Below, one piece after another: positions 5,777 to 7,366 of a stretch of 7,366 nucleotides of DNA. The position numbers and the translations under genes are program-made. The first letter of the stretch is position 1, and every line of letters starts with the position of its first letter. The stretch comes from Anaerolineales bacterium (GTDB lineage Bacteria > Chloroflexota > Anaerolineae > Anaerolineales > UBA6663). The stretch lies in the NCBI GenBank assembly GCA_017999235.1, contig JAGOBN010000190.1:1-7366 (forward strand), given 5' to 3'. The notes under the pieces were generated by a model that saw only the letters and a list, made by a program, of their open reading frames with translations, did not search any database and was not told the origin of the DNA.

Positions 5777-5810
5777 AGTGTAGTCATTGAGAGTCTCAAA
5801 AGCGTCACAA
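5777..5810 (-). promoter_or_regulatory. Bipartite promoter-like element, copy B (upstream of the four-gene cluster)
   Basis: Same element as 322-355. On the minus strand it reads TTGTGACGCTTTTGA plus GACTCTC, spacer AATGA, then CTACACT. The 22-bp box (5789-5810) and the 7-bp box (5777-5783) are identical to copy A, while all five spacer bases differ and the flanks are unrelated. CTACACT lies about 87 bp upstream of the ATG of the 126-aa gene. Conservation of boxes and spacing but not of spacer sequence is what a protein-contacted promoter or operator would show. Confidence 0.6.
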
Positions 5811-5839
5811 GCCGCCGGCCGCTTGGCTGACGAAAAGTG

Positions 5840-5853
5840 GGCCGGCCGGCCGG
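5840..5853. repeat. GGCC tandem repeat
   Basis: Three tandem GGCC units plus GG within the divergent intergenic region, self-complementary. It lies between the minus-strand promoter-like element and the plus-strand chemoreceptor leader. Probably simple-sequence GC-rich DNA; no function can be assigned. Confidence 0.4.
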
Positions 5854-5942
5854 CGCGCTGCGGCTCGGCCGCCCCGTCCCGTCAGGTTTCTTAAATGGCC
5901 GGTTTTTGGCGGCTATTTATGGTTTTATTGAGAGCCCTTGCT

Positions 5943-5948
5943 GATAAT
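5943..5948 (+). promoter_or_regulatory. Possible -10 box for the chemoreceptor gene
   Basis: GATAAT matches TATAAT at 5 of 6 positions and lies 31 bp upstream of the ATG at 5980. No convincing -35 hexamer sits 16-18 bp before it, so the promoter may be activator-dependent or lie elsewhere in the AT-richer stretch 5885-5960. Confidence 0.25.
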
Positions 5949-5979
5949 GAATCCAGTTGGTCACTCAAGGAGCATCAGC

Positions 5980-7366
5980 ATGAACGCATTTGGCAATCTC
6001 AAAGTCGGAGTCAAAATCCTGTCGGGCTTCATGATCGCTTTGGCGCTCATGGTGGTGGTCGGCGGTGTGGCCATGTGGCGGCTGGCCGAAGTCAATACCA
6101 CTGTGGCAAACTTGACCGGCAACCTGTCGGTGGACCGGCAGCTGGGCAACGACCTGGTGACCCAGATCCTGCTGGCGCGTTTCTACGCCAACAAGTTCAC
6201 CACCGGCCACGCGCCCGCCGATCTCGAGCGCTTTTCGCAAGAGTTCGGCACGCTCACGGAGCTGTTGCAGCGCGGGGACGTCGAGATCACCCAGGTCGAC
6301 CGGGTGGCTCTGCTGCAAGCCATTGAAACCGATGCGGCCGCTTACCACGCCGCGTTCGATACGATGGTGACCTCCATTCAAGAGCGTGACCAGGTGCAGG
6401 CGGATGAGCTGGATGTGCAGGGTCCGCTGGCGGAAGAGAAATTGCGCGCCCTGCGCGCCAGCGCCTACCAAGCCGCCGATCTGGACGCGCTGCAAGCCGC
6501 CGGCGATGCCCAGGCCGCCTTGGTGCTGATGCGCCTGAACTCCTATAAATACCTGGCCGCCGGCGATCCGCAAATGATCGCTAAATTCGACGAGCGCTAC
6601 GCCGAGGCGCAAGCCGCCTTCGCCCGGTTGGACGCGGACTTGCAGGATGCTGGCCGGCGGCGGTTGATGGAAGAGGCCCGGGCCGCGCTGGAGGCGTACA
6701 ACACCGGCTTCAAGGCCCTGGAGGCCGACTTTAACGAACAGCGCCGGCTGCAGACCGAGCAGCTGGATGTGCTGGGGCCGCAGGTGCGTGAAGACGCCAG
6801 CGCCATCGTAGCCAGTGTGGGAACGGACTTTGACGCCAGCGCCCAGGCCACCAATGACCTGGTTCAGCAGACCCAGGTGGTTCTGATCACGGTCATGGTC
6901 GTGGCCGCCGTCATCGGCATCGGGCTGGGTCTGGTGATTGCCAACAGCATCACGCGGCCGCTGAACGGGGTCATGCAGGCGGCGCAGCAAATGGCCGAGG
7001 TGGACCTGAACACCCTGGCCCAGGAGATGAGCGCCCTGGCGGACGGGGACCTGACCCGCCGCATGCAGGTCCAGGCGCAGCCCTTAAGCGTCCACTCCAC
7101 CGACGAGGTCGGCCGGACCGCCCAGGCCGTCAATACCATTATTGCCCGCCTGCAGGAGGTGGGGCAGGCGTTTGCCGTCATGAGCAGCAACTTGCGGCGG
7201 GCGGTGTCGGAGGTGGCTGAAAACGCCAACCAGGTCAGCTCGGCTTCCGGCCAACTGGCGGCGGCGGCCACGCAGGCCGGCCAGGCCACCAACCAGATCG
7301 CTACCACCGTGGCCCAGGTGGCCAAGGGGACCCAGCAGCAATCCGAGAGCGTGACCAAGACCGCCG
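5980..7366 (+). CDS. Methyl-accepting chemotaxis protein with HBM-type sensor domain (3' end outside window)
   Basis: Membrane chemoreceptor that passes ligand binding outside the cell to CheA/CheW; 462 codons are visible. TM1 is about residues 13-32, the external domain about 35-297, and TM2 about 298-320. A HAMP-type region follows (NSITRPL at 322-328 to about 400), then the start of the cytoplasmic signalling coiled coil (ENANQVSSASGQLAAAATQA, then QIATTVAQVAKGTQQQSESV). The external part is helical and has two similar modules: AYHAAFD...ELDVQGPLAEEKLRAL (121-158) and AYNTGFK...QLDVLGPQVREDASAI (239-276). This is the hallmark of helical bimodular (HBM) sensors, some of which bind organic acids such as malate or citrate. 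The HAMP is extended (see findings). ATG at 5980 follows AAGGAG (5967-5972) with 7-nt spacing. It is divergent from the minus-strand cluster. The ligand is unknown. Confidence 0.92.
   Translation, partial: MNAFGNLKVGVKILSGFMIALALMVVVGGVAMWRLAEVNTTVANLTGNLSVDRQLGNDLVTQILLARFYANKFTTGHAPADLERFSQEFGTLTELLQRGDVEITQVDRVALLQAIETDAAAYHAAFDTMVTSIQERDQVQADELDVQGPLAEEKLRALRASAYQAADLDALQAAGDAQAALVLMRLNSYKYLAAGDPQMIAKFDERYAEAQAAFARLDADLQDAGRRRLMEEARAALEAYNTGFKALEADFNEQRRLQTEQLDVLGPQVREDASAIVASVGTDFDASAQATNDLVQQTQVVLITVMVVAAVIGIGLGLVIANSITRPLNGVMQAAQQMAEVDLNTLAQEMSALADGDLTRRMQVQAQPLSVHSTDEVGRTAQAVNTIIARLQEVGQAFAVMSSNLRRAVSEVAENANQVSSASGQLAAAATQAGQATNQIATTVAQVAKGTQQQSESVTKTA

Noticed and set aside
334..5810. 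Direct repeats at 334-355 and 5789-5810 as attachment sites or transposon ends flanking a 5.4-kb insert
   Set aside because: No integrase, transposase or tRNA is present, and the second conserved box at fixed spacing with a diverged spacer fits a regulatory element better. Not fully excluded.
5965..6990. 341-codon minus-strand open frame opposite the chemoreceptor
   Set aside because: The plus strand has a start with a good Shine-Dalgarno, two membrane segments, HAMP and signalling helices; the antisense frame has none.

Overview
The window is GC-rich DNA, high in G or C at third codon positions, with most genes on the minus strand. The protein styles are a helical bimodular chemoreceptor with an extended HAMP linker, a compact RNase II-like protein, and a glycosyltransferase beside a GH130 enzyme. 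Together they suggest an environmental bacterium, most likely Chloroflexota. That assignment is inference from general protein character; there is no rRNA or other marker here.

Layout: (1) At 1-91 on the minus strand is the first third of groES, cut by the window edge. Just upstream of it, at 132-254, is a 40-codon, very basic small gene with a strong ribosome binding site. Both appear to be driven from a promoter-like element at 322-355. (2) From 5690 down to 366 on the minus strand lies a compact four-gene run. It holds a 126-aa protein tentatively related to bacterial eRF1/Pelota-like proteins, a 505-aa RNB (RNase II family) plus S1 protein that has lost most of its catalytic residues, a two-domain GT4 glycosyltransferase, and a GH130 mannoside phosphorylase/hydrolase. 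The last two overlap by 218 bp in different frames. (3) A 289-bp divergent intergenic region (5691-5979) carries a second copy of the promoter-like element, an operator-like palindrome and GGCC tandem repeats. (4) From 5980 to the right edge on the plus strand is a methyl-accepting chemotaxis protein with an HBM-type sensor domain, truncated by the window end.

The most notable signal is a 34-bp bipartite element present twice in the same orientation (322-355 and 5777-5810). It has 29 identical positions and a fully diverged 5-nt spacer. Each copy sits 65-90 bp upstream of a minus-strand gene: one before the small gene plus groES, the other before the four-gene cluster. The simplest reading is a shared stress-type promoter or regulator site. 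It would tie the RNA/translation-like proteins and the mannoside enzymes to the chaperonin regulon.
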